Under the pieces are notes generated by a model, which saw only the letters and a list, made by a program, of their open reading frames with translations, had not been told where the DNA came from and searched no databases. From the NCBI GenBank assembly GCA_002270295.1, contig NISF01000003.1, forward strand, positions 310,001 to 374,000: 64,000 nucleotides of DNA, given 5' to 3'. Positions 17,819 to 27,715 of the stretch are shown here, piece by piece. The first letter of the stretch is position 1. Every line of letters starts with the position of its first letter. The position numbers and the translations under genes are program-made. The stretch comes from Enterobacter sp. 10-1 (GTDB lineage Bacteria > Pseudomonadota > Gammaproteobacteria > Enterobacterales > Enterobacteriaceae).

Positions 17819-19128
17819 CGTAGCTGGTGGGCGATAGCGCTGTACATCAGCGCGGCCTCCAGCGGCTGGGCGTTAAACGAAGGCTCCGCCTGCGGCCAGG
17901 TTGACCACTGGACGATAACCAGATGCTCAGCGCGATTGACCATAATCACCTGGCCATATATGCCGAGCGCCCACAGGGAATCCTTCAGCCCCTGCTGAGC
18001 CGTAGGTTCGACGTTTTTGGCATTGGCCGGAATCGCGTTATTCCACCACTGGAATCCGTAAATTCCGTCCGGGTGCGCCGCGGAGACCGAGTTCTGTGCC
18101 TGAGTCCAGTCGGCGGCCATATCGAACCAGCCGTCAGGCACCAGCGATTTGCCGTTGGGCAGGCGTCCGTCGCGGGCAACAAACTCACCGAAACGTCCCC
18201 AGTCTTCAAGCGTGGCGTTGAAGCCGTGGGCGCCGACATCATGCTTCCCTTGCTGATAGGCATGCCACACGCCATCGTGGGCCATGCCGCCAGGCTGCCA
18301 TAGCGTCTGTTCCAGCCAGGCGGCAAGCGACATGCCGGTTGCTCGCTCCACGATATCCCCCAGCAGCCACGCGCCGCCGGAGGAGTAGGACCACTGCTCT
18401 CCGGCCGGATGCGCGCGTTTCAGAGAGGCGACGATCTTACGTACGCAGTCGTAGGCTCCCGGATGCGCCTCGCACTGGGTCAGCCGCGCGAAGTGGGACT
18501 GCGGATTGGTGTAATCTTCATTCCACTCGACGCCGGAGGTGTGCTGGATAAGCTGCTTCAGGGTGACGCCGTCCCAGGCGCTGCCCTTCAGCTCCGGTTC
18601 ATAATCGGTAACCAGATCATCCAAAGAGTGGATTTTCCCCTGCTGGATGGCGATACCGACCAGCGTGGAGACCACCGCTTTGCCCACCGAGCGCGACGTC
18701 CACAGCGTGGTGTCGGTGTTGCCGGCGCCAAGGTACTTATAGGCAATTTTGCCCTCTTTTAACACCAGCAGGCCGGTCACATTTTCGCGCTTCAGGTAGT
18801 CCTGCAGGTGCCACGTCTGGCCGTTCAGCGTATAGCTGGCGTCGGTCAGGGGCCTGTCTGCCTGCTGTAGCGCAGCGGCGGCGCCGTGGTGAAAGACGTC
18901 CCCGGCATAGTTACGATAGTCGTTACGAAAACCAACCACCCGATCGGCTTGATCCCAGCTGAGCATCTCTTTTGCCGCAGGCAGCGTTTTATCAAACGGC
19001 GTCGGGCAGGTATCGAGCAGCACGCCGCCGCATGCCCGCTGCGGCTGGGCCTGCGCCAGCGCGACGCCGGGCAGGGCGGTGAGCATCAGCGCCAGCGCCA
19101 GCGGTTTGATCGTTTTTATACTTGTCAT
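17815..19128 (-). CDS. Exported serine hydrolase, beta-lactamase/esterase fold
   Basis: Secreted or periplasmic serine hydrolase of the class C beta-lactamase/EstB/6-aminohexanoate-dimer hydrolase superfamily, 437 residues. A Sec signal MTSIKTIKPLALAL... ends GVALA. The nucleophile motif SxxK is SVGK in WTSRSVGKAVVS, followed by HTSG and then the YSS motif in EQWSYSSGGAWLLG as the Y-x-N/S element. Start 19128 was chosen for its AAGGA RBS; an upstream in-frame start adds eight residues before the signal. It is divergent from a LysR gene that probably controls it. Substrate is unknown, and resistance activity should not be assumed. Confidence 0.85.
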   Translation of the reverse strand: MTSIKTIKPLALALMLTALPGVALAQAQPQRACGGVLLDTCPTPFDKTLPAAKEMLSWDQADRVVGFRNDYRNYAGDVFHHGAAAALQQADRPLTDASYTLNGQTWHLQDYLKRENVTGLLVLKEGKIAYKYLGAGNTDTTLWTSRSVGKAVVSTLVGIAIQQGKIHSLDDLVTDYEPELKGSAWDGVTLKQLIQHTSGVEWNEDYTNPQSHFARLTQCEAHPGAYDCVRKIVASLKRAHPAGEQWSYSSGGAWLLGDIVERATGMSLAAWLEQTLWQPGGMAHDGVWHAYQQGKHDVGAHGFNATLEDWGRFGEFVARDGRLPNGKSLVPDGWFDMAADWTQAQNSVSAAHPDGIYGFQWWNNAIPANAKNVEPTAQQGLKDSLWALGIYGQVIMVNRAEHLVIVQWSTWPQAEPSFNAQPLEAALMYSAIAHQLR

Positions 19129-19175
19129 CAGGAATTCCTTATTAGCCATCACAACCCGATGCGCAGTATATAAAT

Positions 19176-19218
19176 CATCGGGAGCAGGCTAAAATCAGCC
19201 GATGGGGGATTTTCCCCC
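19176..19218. promoter_or_regulatory. Nested dyads between hydrolase and LysR genes
   Basis: CATCGG/CCGATG (19176-19181 with 19199-19204) flank GGCTAAAATCAGCC (19187-19200). GGGGGA-TTT-TCCCCC (19204-19218) follows. Dyads in a divergent 106-bp gap beside a LysR-family gene suggest its operator region. Confidence 0.4.
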
Positions 19219-19234
19219 GCAAGGATGGGAAGGT

Positions 19235-20125
19235 ATGAAAACGCTGCAGTACTCTTTTGCGCAAATTGAGGCTTTTGCCACCATCGCCGAAACGGGCTCG
19301 CTGTCGCGCGCGGCGATTCGCCTTGGCAAAGATCGCACCACGCTGCGCGATCTGCTGGATTATCTGGAAGATGCGCTGGGCTTCGCGCTATTCCTGCGGC
19401 AGGGTCGTAGCCTGGCGCTAACCGCGGAAGGGGAGCAGCTTTTTCGCCAGGCGCACCTGCTGCTGCGCCAGGCGCAGGCCTTTGAATCCTTCGCCCGGAC
19501 GCTGCCGGGCACGGCCTGGCAGGAGCTGAGGGTGGCGTATGACCCCTTTGTGCCGCGCGGCTTTCTCTGCGCCCTGGCCGATAATCTTGCGCAGCGCCAG
19601 CTGCGGATGAGCTACTGGAGCGCATCGCGTCGCGAGGCTGAACAGGCGCTGGCCGACGGCCATGCCGACCTGGCGATATGCCAGGCCAATAACCGCACCC
19701 TTGGCAGCGAGATGGAGTGGCGCGCGCTGGGCACCGTTGAACTGGGATTTTATGCCGCAGAGCGGCTGTTTGCCGGCTATGCGAGGCCGCTGACGCTGCT
19801 GAACCTGGCGCTGGTGCCTCAGCTGGTGATGCATCGCCGCTCTGACGATCAGATCGCCCGACGGCTGCAAATCTCCGGCCATACGCAGTACATGAATGAA
19901 ATCACGCTGCTGCGTCACGCCATGCAGCAGGGGCAGGGGTGGGGATTTTTGGCCGATCATTTCCAGGCGCAGAGCTGGGATGGGGTGAGTAAAATCGAAA
20001 CCGAGGTCGGCAGTCAGGGGCTGAACGTCACGATGGTGATGCTCTGGCAGCCGGGTATGAACAAGCACCAGGCCCTGAAGACGGTTATCGATTTAGCGCC
20101 GGCGCTGTGGGCGCAAAGCACATAA
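19235..20125 (+). CDS. LysR-family transcriptional regulator
   Basis: 296-residue LTTR. The N-terminal winged helix (about residues 6-65) has the motif TGSLSRAAIRLGKDRTTLRDLL and the characteristic ALTAEGEQLFRQ. The remainder is the periplasmic-binding-like effector domain. Start 19235 (MKTLQYSF) has GGGAAGG 4 nt upstream and places the HTH at the usual position. It is divergent from the exported serine hydrolase gene, the classic LTTR target layout. Its effector is unknown. Confidence 0.85.
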   Translation: MKTLQYSFAQIEAFATIAETGSLSRAAIRLGKDRTTLRDLLDYLEDALGFALFLRQGRSLALTAEGEQLFRQAHLLLRQAQAFESFARTLPGTAWQELRVAYDPFVPRGFLCALADNLAQRQLRMSYWSASRREAEQALADGHADLAICQANNRTLGSEMEWRALGTVELGFYAAERLFAGYARPLTLLNLALVPQLVMHRRSDDQIARRLQISGHTQYMNEITLLRHAMQQGQGWGFLADHFQAQSWDGVSKIETEVGSQGLNVTMVMLWQPGMNKHQALKTVIDLAPALWAQST

Positions 20126-20127
20126 CA

Positions 20128-20159
20128 AAACGCCCCGGACCTTGCGGACCGGGGCGTTT
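20128..20159. terminator. Bidirectional terminator LysR gene/rplY
   Basis: An 11-bp stem AAACGCCCCGG/CCGGGGCGTTT (20128-20138 with 20149-20159) lies between the convergent LysR gene and rplY. Confidence 0.85.
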
Positions 20160-20182
20160 CATACAACAACTGCTATCGGCTA

Positions 20183-20467
20183 TTAAGCGCGAACGAAGTC
20201 GATGTGAGACAGTTTTGGCTTGAACGGGTGACGCTGAACAGCCTGAACCTTAACTTTCTCTTCTTTGCCATCGATAACGATGGTCAGAACTTCACCGTAG
20301 AACTCAGCTTTACCCTGAATGTTCCACAGTTTGTCCTGGTCCAGCTCAATTGCTACCGGAGTAGCTTCGCCGCCATAAATGATGGCCGGGAATTTATTAG
20401 CTGCACGCAGGCGGCGGCTCGCACCCTTACCCTGCTCTTTACGTACTTCTGCGTCGATAGTAAACAT
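20183..20467 (-). CDS. rplY: 50S ribosomal protein L25
   Basis: 5S rRNA-binding protein of the large subunit. The short enterobacterial form is 94 residues, starting [32 protein letters not shown] and ending SHIDFVRA. The start at 20467 was chosen from the conserved N-terminus; in-frame upstream codons are not part of the protein. It is expressed alone, with a terminator downstream and radD upstream on the same strand. Confidence 0.97.
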   Translation of the reverse strand: MFTIDAEVRKEQGKGASRRLRAANKFPAIIYGGEATPVAIELDQDKLWNIQGKAEFYGEVLTIVIDGKEEKVKVQAVQRHPFKPKLSHIDFVRA

Positions 20468-20604
20468 TGATGTCTCTCTATATTTAAATCCTGCTACAGG
20501 CGACCCAGCAGCAGGCAGATGATCTGCTTCGCGAATGCAAAAGCGGGCGGCATTATAGCCGCCAGAGGTTTTTACGGCAATCAAAACCTCAGCCTTAATG
20601 CCGA

Positions 20605-22362
20605 TTAACGCAGTTCGTTGGCCCGGCGAAAGCGTCCCTGGTAGTCGAACATTTTCTCCCGCACCTGCCAGTATTGCCCCTTCATGCGGGCGACGACAAA
20701 GTCCGGATGGCGCAGCAGCGCCCGCTGGGCAAGGATATCGGCAGCGGTTATCCAGCGCAGCGGCACGCCGGGCGTGCGGGTGTGCGGGCGAATAAACAGC
20801 TGTTCAAACGCGGTGCGCTGGGCGGGAGTCTGCAGGCGGAAGCGCTCGCTGACGTCGGCACCGTCTTCATCGTAGTAGGTGATTTTCAGCCACGGGCCTT
20901 TGTCGTCGGCGCCGTGCTGCAGATCCATGCCGCTACAGCGCAGCACCAGCGCGTCTTTGAGCTTCAGCGCCGCCTTCAGCATATCATCAGGATCGACGAG
21001 AATCGTGTCGCACTCGCGGCAGCGGCGGGCGGCGATATCGTTTTCCGCATTACACTGCGGGCAGTTCTTAAAGCGAAAACGAAAGTCGCACTGCTCGCGA
21101 TGGCCCTCATCATCTTCAAACCAGCCCTGACAGCGGCGGCCAAAATGTTCGATCAGCGTCCCGTCGGCGGTGGTTTTGCCCCAGAAGGTATTGGCGAAAC
21201 CGCAGGCCGGACAGAATACCTGCACCGGCACGTTGTCGCTCTTGCCTTTCGGCGTCCCGACTTCAGGCGCGTAGAGATCGTGCGGGTTGCCGGCATAGTC
21301 GAGGATCAGGCAGTCGGTTTTCCCCGGCGCCAGGCGCAGGCCGCGGCCAACGATCTGCTGATAGAGGCTGACCGATTCGGTAGGGCGCAGAATGGCGATA
21401 AGATCGACATGCGGGGCGTCAAAGCCGGTGGTCAGCACCGCCACGTTGACCAGATAGCGGTACCGCTGGGCTTTAAACGATTCAATAATGCGGTCGCGCT
21501 GCGGCCCCGGCGTTTCGCCGGTAATCAGCTCGGCTTCACCTGCGGGCAGCAGGCCGGTGATTTCCCGCGCATGCTCCACCGTAGAGGCGAAAATCATCAC
21601 CCCTTTTCGCGTTTGGGCAAACTCAACGATCTGGCTGACGATATGCGGCGTAATGCGCTGCTGTTTTTTCAGCTCATGATTGAGGTCGGCTTCGCTGAAC
21701 AGGCCGTTGCTCTGCGCCTGAAGGCGGCTGAAATCGTACTGCACTACCGGCATATCGAGCCGCTCCGGCGGCGTCAGATAGCCGTGTTTAATCATGTAGC
21801 GCAGCGGCAGTTCATAAATGCAGTCGCGAAACAGCGCCTTCTCGTCGCCGCGCACCATGCCATGATAATGGAACTGATAGATCCAGCCCTTACCGAGGCG
21901 AAACGGCGTGGCGGTGAGCCCAAGCAGGCGCAGCTGCGGATTGACCTGCCGCAGGTGGGCGATGATTTGCTGGTACTGACTATCGTCGTCATCGCTGATG
22001 CGGTGGCACTCATCGACGATCAGCAGCGAAAACTCCCCCTGGAACTGCTCAAGGTTGCGGGCAACCGACTGTACGCTGCCGAAAACGACCTTACCGTGGC
22101 TCTCTTTGCGCTTCAGCCCAGCGGCGAAAATATCGGCTTCCAGCCCAAGGGCAAGATATTTAGCGTGGTTTTGCGCCACCAGCTCCTTGACGTGCGCCAG
22201 TACCAGCACGCGGCCGCGGGCCAGGCGCGCCAGCTCGGCAATGACCAGGCTTTTGCCGGCCCCGGTCGGCAGGACGATAGCGGCGGGCTCATGGTGGCGA
22301 CGAAACCAGGCTAAGGTGGCATCGACCGCCTCTTTTTGGTAGGGGCGTAATGTAAAATTCAT
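20605..22362 (-). CDS. radD: RadD (YejH) superfamily 2 DNA-repair ATPase
   Basis: SF2 helicase-like ATPase that in E. coli supports RecA strand exchange and survival after radiation. The 585 residues contain Walker A PTGAGKS near residue 35, the DECH box in LLIVDECHR near 135, motif III-like LTATPFR near 165, the helicase C domain with FDAPHVD and [13 protein letters not shown] near 330, and a zinc-binding tail with CPACGF near 385 and [18 protein letters not shown] near 450. It is divergent from rsuA with a 147-bp gap. Confidence 0.94.
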   Translation of the reverse strand: MNFTLRPYQKEAVDATLAWFRRHHEPAAIVLPTGAGKSLVIAELARLARGRVLVLAHVKELVAQNHAKYLALGLEADIFAAGLKRKESHGKVVFGSVQSVARNLEQFQGEFSLLIVDECHRISDDDDSQYQQIIAHLRQVNPQLRLLGLTATPFRLGKGWIYQFHYHGMVRGDEKALFRDCIYELPLRYMIKHGYLTPPERLDMPVVQYDFSRLQAQSNGLFSEADLNHELKKQQRITPHIVSQIVEFAQTRKGVMIFASTVEHAREITGLLPAGEAELITGETPGPQRDRIIESFKAQRYRYLVNVAVLTTGFDAPHVDLIAILRPTESVSLYQQIVGRGLRLAPGKTDCLILDYAGNPHDLYAPEVGTPKGKSDNVPVQVFCPACGFANTFWGKTTADGTLIEHFGRRCQGWFEDDEGHREQCDFRFRFKNCPQCNAENDIAARRCRECDTILVDPDDMLKAALKLKDALVLRCSGMDLQHGADDKGPWLKITYYDEDGADVSERFRLQTPAQRTAFEQLFIRPHTRTPGVPLRWITAADILAQRALLRHPDFVVARMKGQYWQVREKMFDYQGRFRRANELR

Positions 22363-22509
22363 GGCTTCACAGGCGTTAATTAACTCGCAAATAGTATGCC
22401 ATGAATCTTTTCCCTTGAGTGGCGTTAAGAGCCCGTTATACTAGCCAATGAATTTCTTCTTTTTCGGGCGCTTGCCCGCTCCAGCATTATTACAGGCTAA
22501 AAAAATCTC

Positions 22510-23229
22510 ATGCGACTTGATAAGTTTATCGCTCAGCAACTTGGCGTCAGCAGGGCTATTGCCGGACGTGAAATCCGCAGCAGCCGCGTTCTTGTGGATG
22601 GTGAAATCGTGAAAGACGCTTCGTTCAAGCTCCAGCCGGAGCATGACGTTGAGTATGACGGCAATGCGCTTACCCAGCAGAACGGCCCGCGCTACTTTAT
22701 GCTTAACAAGCCGCAGGGTTACGTTTGTTCTACCGACGATCCGGATCACCCGACGGTGCTCTATTTTCTTGATGTCCCGGTGGCGCATAAGCTGCATGCC
22801 GCAGGTCGTCTGGATATCGATACCACCGGTCTGGTGCTGATGACCGATGACGGGCAGTGGTCGCACCGTATTACCTCTCCGCGCCATCACTGCGAAAAAA
22901 CCTATCTGGTGACGCTGGAAAACCCGGTGGACGAACACACCGCGGAGCAGTTTGCGCAGGGCGTTCAGCTGCATAATGAAAAAGAGCTGACCCGGCCGGC
23001 GGTTCTCGAAGTGGTGACTCCCACGGAAGTTCGGCTGACCATCAGCGAAGGGCGCTACCATCAGGTTAAGCGGATGTTTGCCGCCGTGGGCAACCACGTT
23101 GTCGGCCTGCATCGTGAACGAATTGGCGCTATCGCGCTGGACGACTCTCTGGAGCCCGGCGAGTATCGCCCGCTGACGGAAGAAGAGATTGCCAGCGTTG
23201 GCGTTCAGCATGCGCGGAGTAAAACGTGA
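22510..23229 (+). CDS. rsuA: 16S rRNA pseudouridine(516) synthase
   Basis: Isomerises U516 of 16S rRNA. It has an N-terminal S4 RNA-binding domain (residues 1-60, [22 protein letters not shown]) and an RsuA-family catalytic domain with the aspartate motif [14 protein letters not shown] near residue 100. At 239 residues it has about eight residues more than E. coli RsuA. The extra tail runs into bcr, and the two genes share the four bases GTGA, implying translational coupling. Confidence 0.95.
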   Translation: MRLDKFIAQQLGVSRAIAGREIRSSRVLVDGEIVKDASFKLQPEHDVEYDGNALTQQNGPRYFMLNKPQGYVCSTDDPDHPTVLYFLDVPVAHKLHAAGRLDIDTTGLVLMTDDGQWSHRITSPRHHCEKTYLVTLENPVDEHTAEQFAQGVQLHNEKELTRPAVLEVVTPTEVRLTISEGRYHQVKRMFAAVGNHVVGLHRERIGAIALDDSLEPGEYRPLTEEEIASVGVQHARSKT

Positions 23230-24422
23230 CGGCAAAGCAGAATTCTTCCCTGGGGATTGTGTTTATTCTTGGCCTGCTGGCCATGCTCATGCCGCTGTCG
23301 ATTGATATGTATCTACCGGCTCTGCCGGTGATCTCGGCGCAGTTTAACGTGCCGGACGGCAGCGCGCAGATGACGCTTAGCACCTATATTCTGGGCTTTG
23401 CTTTTGGCCAGCTGCTGTACGGCCCGATGGCCGACAGCATCGGGCGTAAGCCGGTGATCCTCGGGGGGACGCTGATTTTTGCCGCCGCCGCGGTGGCCTG
23501 CGCGCTGTCGCAGACCATCGAAATGCTGATTACCATGCGCTTCTTTCACGGCCTCGCGGCGGCGGCGGCGAGCGTGGTGATTAACGCCCTGATGCGCGAT
23601 ATTTATCCGAAAGAAGAGTTTTCGCGGATGATGTCGTTCGTGATGCTGGTAACCACCATCGCCCCGCTGGTCGCGCCGATGGTGGGCGGGGCGGTGCTGG
23701 TGTGGTTCAGCTGGCACGCCATTTTCTGGATCCTTGCGGTGGCGGCGCTGCTGGCTTCGGCGATGATCGCGTTCTTCATTAGCGAAACCCTGCCGCCGGA
23801 GCGGCGGCAGAAGTTTCATGTGCGTACCACGCTCGGCAACTTTGCTACCCTGTTCCGCCACAAGCGCGTGCTGAGCTATATGCTGGCGAGCGGCTTCAGC
23901 TTCGCCGGGATGTTCTCATTTCTGAGCGCCGGCCCGTTTGTTTATATCAATATTAACCACGTCTCGCCGCAGCACTTCGGCTACTACTTTGCGCTCAACG
24001 TGGCCTTCCTGTTCGTCATGACCATGATAAACAGCCGTTTTGTCCGGCGGATTGGGGCGCTGAATATGTTCCGCGCCGGGCTGTGGATCCAGTTCGCGAT
24101 GGCCGTGTGGATGGTGGTCTGCGCGCTGTTTGATGTCGGCTTCTGGGCGCTGGTGTTCGGCGTGGCCGCGTTTATCGGCTGCGTGTCGATGGTTTCCTCG
24201 AACGCGATGGCCGTCATTCTCGATGAGTTCCCGCATATGGCCGGAACGGCCTCTTCGCTGGCGGGAACCTTCCGCTTCGGGATCGGCGCGATTGTCGGCG
24301 CGCTGCTGTCGATGGCGACCTTCACCACCGCCTGGCCGATGCTGATCTCTATCGCTTTCTGCGCCAGCAGCTCCATTCTCTTCTACCTCTACGCCAGCCG
24401 GCGGCGAAAAGTCGCGCTTTGA
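23226..24422 (+). CDS. bcr: Bicyclomycin/multidrug MFS exporter Bcr
   Basis: Drug:H+ antiporter of the DHA1 family (bicyclomycin, sulfonamide, and Cys efflux in E. coli), 398 residues with about 12 membrane segments. Typical motifs are [13 protein letters not shown] near residue 20, [12 protein letters not shown] as MFS motif A near 70, and [15 protein letters not shown] near 120. It starts with GTG within the rsuA stop, with GGAG 6 nt upstream. It is an intrinsic core gene and not evidence of acquired resistance. Confidence 0.94.
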   Translation: MTAKQNSSLGIVFILGLLAMLMPLSIDMYLPALPVISAQFNVPDGSAQMTLSTYILGFAFGQLLYGPMADSIGRKPVILGGTLIFAAAAVACALSQTIEMLITMRFFHGLAAAAASVVINALMRDIYPKEEFSRMMSFVMLVTTIAPLVAPMVGGAVLVWFSWHAIFWILAVAALLASAMIAFFISETLPPERRQKFHVRTTLGNFATLFRHKRVLSYMLASGFSFAGMFSFLSAGPFVYININHVSPQHFGYYFALNVAFLFVMTMINSRFVRRIGALNMFRAGLWIQFAMAVWMVVCALFDVGFWALVFGVAAFIGCVSMVSSNAMAVILDEFPHMAGTASSLAGTFRFGIGAIVGALLSMATFTTAWPMLISIAFCASSSILFYLYASRRRKVAL

Positions 24423-24431
24423 ATCTCATTT

Positions 24432-24456
24432 AAGGGGCTATTTCAGCCCCTTTTTT
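24432..24456 (+). terminator. rsuA-bcr terminator
   Basis: AAGGGGCT/AGCCCCTT with a 5-nt loop and a T6 run, directly after the bcr stop. Confidence 0.85.
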
Positions 24457-24458
24457 GA

Positions 24459-24750
24459 TGCATATCAACCGCAGCGGGCTTCATTATTCTGCTATTTGTT
24501 TCTTTTATGTAAAATCAATTAGTGTAAAAAGTCGCAATGTTGCGATAAAAAAGTTGTTTTGGATCACAGAAACGGGTACATATAGCCCCGATCGGTTCCT
24601 CAGCGAAACTATAAAGTTCTGGATAATAAGCGGTTAACTCTGGCGCACGCCGGTGTAAACGTTTTCCACGCTGATACAGGACTATTTGTCAACAATGTGT
24701 TAATATTGATGTAAATTTATTGTGAAGCATTTGCTTCCGGGGAAAACCAG
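24459..24750. other. AT-rich intergenic region before yejG
   Basis: About 290 bp without a gene. It contains a tight inverted repeat TCGCAA-TG-TTGCGA (24532-24545) and several AT-rich stretches that could hold the yejG promoter, but no hexamer pair stands out. No RNA gene was recognised. Confidence 0.5.
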
Positions 24751-25095
24751 GTGAATACACAACAACTCTCTATCGTACACCGACTGCCGCAAAGCTATCG
24801 CTGGCTGGCCGGTTTTGCGGGTTCAAGAGTTGAACCGATTCCGCAAAACGGCGTGCAGAGCGAGAATAGCCTCGTGGCGCTGAAATTACTGAGCCCGGAC
24901 GGCGAGAAAGCGTGGCCGGTTATGCATAAGCTTAGCCAGGCGCTCAGCGACATCGAAGTCGATTGCTCAATCGTTGAGTGTGAAGGGGAACCGTGCCTGT
25001 TTGTCAGCATGCAGGACGAGTTTGCCGCCACCTGTCGTCTGAAAAATTTCGGCGTAGCCATTGCCGAACCCTTCTCCGGTAACAACCCGTTCTGA
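24751..25095 (+). CDS. yejG: Conserved protein YejG
   Basis: Small cytosolic protein of 114 residues and unknown function, clearly orthologous to E. coli YejG ([20 protein letters not shown] at the start, [15 protein letters not shown] at the end). It begins with GTG at 24751; upstream GGGGAAAACCAG offers an RBS. It is convergent with yejF, whose stop is only 3 bp away, and no terminator is visible between them. Confidence 0.9.
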   Translation: MNTQQLSIVHRLPQSYRWLAGFAGSRVEPIPQNGVQSENSLVALKLLSPDGEKAWPVMHKLSQALSDIEVDCSIVECEGEPCLFVSMQDEFAATCRLKNFGVAIAEPFSGNNPF

Positions 25096-25098
25096 CCG

Positions 25099-26688
25099 TC
25101 AGCCCAGCGCCAGCAGCTGGCGGGTATATTCCTGCTGCGGAGCGGTAAATACGCGCTCGCACTCTCCCTGTTCGACCACCTCTCCTTGCCGCAGAACCAT
25201 CACCTGATGGCATAGCGTTCGCACGACGCGCAGATCGTGGCTGATAAAAATATAGGCCAGCTGGTGCTTTTGCTGTAAAGCTTTCAGCAAGGCTAAGATT
25301 TGCGCCTGTACGGTCTTATCCAGCGAAGAGGTCGGCTCATCCAGGACGATAAGCTGAGGTTTGACGATCAGCGCCCGGGCGATGGCGATACGCTGCCGCT
25401 GGCCGCCGGAAAACTCGGCCGGGTAGCGCAGGCGCGTTTGCGCATCCAGCCCCACCTCCTGCATCACCTGAATAACCGCCTGTTCACGCTCGGCGGGGGT
25501 GAGCGTCGGCTGGTGGACGCGCAGCCCTTCCTCAATAATCTGTAAAACGTTTAGCCGCGGGTTCAGCGATGAGTTCGGATCCTGAAACACGACCTGCATC
25601 CGGCGGCGCAGCGGCAGCATCTGCCGACGGCTGCGGCCCTGCAGCGTTTGACCATCAAAGGCAATGGTCCCCTCGGAGGCAATCAGGCGCAGTAGCGCCA
25701 GCCCGGTAGTGCTTTTGCCGGAACCGGACTCTCCCACCAGTCCCAGGGTTTCACCCGCGCGCAGCTGAAAGCTCAGAGCGTTAACCACCCGATTATGGTC
25801 AACCACCCGGCGCAGGAGGCCCCGACGAACGGGAAAGGCGACGCTGAGCCCGCTGGCGGCGAGCAGCAGCGGCGCATCGGGCGCCAGCGGTACCGGAAGC
25901 CCCGCCGGTTCGCTATCCAGCAGGCGGCGGGTATAGGGATGCCGGGGAGCAGAAAAAAGGGCATGGCAGTCGTTTTGCTCGACGCAGCGCCCGTTTTGCA
26001 TCACCGCCACGCGGTCGGCGAGCTGGCGGACGATGCTCAGGTTATGGGTGATAAACAGCAGGCCCATATTCAGCTCCTGCTTCAGCTCGCGCAGCAGCAG
26101 CAGAATTTGCGCCTGCACCGAGACATCCAGCGCGGTTGTCGGTTCGTCGGCAATCAGCAGCTCCGGGCGGGTGAGCAGGGCCATGGCGATCATCACCCGC
26201 TGGCGCTCGCCGCCGGAAAGCTGATGCGGATAGTCCGCCAGCCGGCGAGGGGCCTGGCGAATGCCGACGCGCTCCAGGCAGTCGAGAATCTCTCCCCGGG
26301 CGGCTTCTTTGCGCATTCCGCGATGCAGAGAGAGCACTTCATAGAGCTGCTTTTCCAGGGTGTGCAGCGGATTGAGTGAAACCATCGGCTCCTGAAAAAT
26401 CATGGCAATACGGTTGCCGCGCACCCCGCGCAGGGTACGCTCATCGGCATGCAGCAGCGACTGGCCGTGAAAGCGGATATCGCCGCTGGGGTAGCTTACC
26501 GGCGGTGAGGGAAGCAGGCGCAGCACCGACAGCGCGGAAACGCTCTTACCGGAGCCGGATTCGCCCACCAGCGCCAGGGTTTCCCCCGCCGCAATGCGCA
26601 GCGACAGTTCGCTGACGACGGTCCGGGTTTCGCCCTGCTGGCGAAAGGCGATGGAGAGATTGTCGATTTCTAACAGAGGCTGCGCCAT
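25099..26688 (-). CDS. yejF: Peptide ABC importer, ATPase YejF
   Basis: Fused double ATPase of the YejABEF importer, linked to uptake of microcin C and to antimicrobial peptide tolerance. Its 529 residues comprise two NBDs of the OppD/OppF type. The first has GESGSGKS near residue 40, LSGGERQR near 160 and LLIADEP near 180. The second has GESGSGKST near 320, FSGGQRQR near 435 and LIVLDEP near 455. Start 26688 was chosen because it gives the E. coli length; the yejE stop is 1 bp upstream. It is the last gene of yejABEF. Confidence 0.95.
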   Translation of the reverse strand: MAQPLLEIDNLSIAFRQQGETRTVVSELSLRIAAGETLALVGESGSGKSVSALSVLRLLPSPPVSYPSGDIRFHGQSLLHADERTLRGVRGNRIAMIFQEPMVSLNPLHTLEKQLYEVLSLHRGMRKEAARGEILDCLERVGIRQAPRRLADYPHQLSGGERQRVMIAMALLTRPELLIADEPTTALDVSVQAQILLLLRELKQELNMGLLFITHNLSIVRQLADRVAVMQNGRCVEQNDCHALFSAPRHPYTRRLLDSEPAGLPVPLAPDAPLLLAASGLSVAFPVRRGLLRRVVDHNRVVNALSFQLRAGETLGLVGESGSGKSTTGLALLRLIASEGTIAFDGQTLQGRSRRQMLPLRRRMQVVFQDPNSSLNPRLNVLQIIEEGLRVHQPTLTPAEREQAVIQVMQEVGLDAQTRLRYPAEFSGGQRQRIAIARALIVKPQLIVLDEPTSSLDKTVQAQILALLKALQQKHQLAYIFISHDLRVVRTLCHQVMVLRQGEVVEQGECERVFTAPQQEYTRQLLALG

Positions 26689-26689
26689 C

Positions 26690-27715
26690 TTATACCGCCT
26701 TACTGGGGTCGAAGGCGTCGCGAACCGCTTCACCAATGAAAATTAAAAGCGTTAACAGCACCGCGACGGACAAAAAGGCGGCGATCCCCAGCCACGGCGC
26801 CTGCAGGTTGTTTTTCCCCTGCAGCAGCAGCTCGCCAAGCGAGGGCGAGCCCAGAGGCAGGCCGAAGCCAAGAAAATCCAGAGAGGTCAGGGTGGTAATC
26901 GAGCTGCAGAGAATAAACGGCAGGAAGGTGAGGGTGGCGACCATCGCGTTGGGCAGCATATGCCGCAGGATAATGCTGCGGTCGTTAACCCCCAGCGCCT
27001 GCGCCGCGCGGATATAGTCGTAGTTACGGGTGCGCAGAAACTCGGCGCGCACCACGCCCACCAGCGTCATCCAGCCGAACAGGACGGTAATAGCCAGCAG
27101 CCACCAGAAGCCGGGCTGCACGACGCTGGAGAGCAGGATTATCAAAAACAGCGTTGGCATTCCCGACCACACTTCAATAAAGCGCTGCCCCCAGAGGTCT
27201 ATTTTGCCCCCGTAGTAGCCCTGGATGGCGCCCGCCAGCACGCCGAGGACGCTGGAAAAGAGCGTCAGCAGCAGGCCGAACAGGATTGAGATCCGCGTTC
27301 CGTACAGGATGCGCGCCAGCACGTCGCCGCCGTTGGCGTCGGTGCCCAGCCAGTTCTGCGGCGACGGCGGAGAGGGGAAGGGGGATTGGGTCGCAAAGTT
27401 GATGGTCGTCGCACCGAAGCGCACCGGCGCCCACAGCACCCAGCCGTGGCTGTCGAGCTGTTTCTGGAGCCACGGGTCCTGATAGTCGGCGGCGGTGGCG
27501 AAGTCGCCGCCGAAGGTCTTCTCGCTATATTCTTTTAATAGCGGAACGTACAGGCTGCCGCGGTACTGCACCAGCAGCGGACGATCATTGGCAATCAGCT
27601 CCGCGCCCAGGCTGCAGACGAAGAGGATTAAAAACAGCCAAAGCGACCAGTAGCCGCGGCGGTTGTCGCGAAAACGCGCCCAGCGGGCCTGATTGACGGG
27701 ACTCAAAAAAGACAT
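26690..27715 (-). CDS. yejE: Peptide ABC importer, permease YejE
   Basis: Second permease subunit of YejABEF, 341 residues, DppC/OppC type. One N-terminal membrane segment (residues 24-42) is followed by a long periplasmic loop, then five membrane segments at about 135-330. The coupling motif EFLRTRNYDYIRAAQALGVND is the binding-protein-dependent transport (EAA) loop. Its start overlaps the yejB stop by one base. Confidence 0.95.
   Translation of the reverse strand: MSFLSPVNQARWARFRDNRRGYWSLWLFLILFVCSLGAELIANDRPLLVQYRGSLYVPLLKEYSEKTFGGDFATAADYQDPWLQKQLDSHGWVLWAPVRFGATTINFATQSPFPSPPSPQNWLGTDANGGDVLARILYGTRISILFGLLLTLFSSVLGVLAGAIQGYYGGKIDLWGQRFIEVWSGMPTLFLIILLSSVVQPGFWWLLAITVLFGWMTLVGVVRAEFLRTRNYDYIRAAQALGVNDRSIILRHMLPNAMVATLTFLPFILCSSITTLTSLDFLGFGLPLGSPSLGELLLQGKNNLQAPWLGIAAFLSVAVLLTLLIFIGEAVRDAFDPSKAV

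Noticed and set aside
17815..19128. Acquired beta-lactamase resistance gene
   Set aside because: The SxxK fold is shared by many esterases and amidases; the sequence does not match a known AmpC and the context is chromosomal.
20674..22314. 546-codon open frame antisense to radD
   Set aside because: Long only because GC-rich coding DNA lacks stops on the opposite strand; radD is certain from its motifs.
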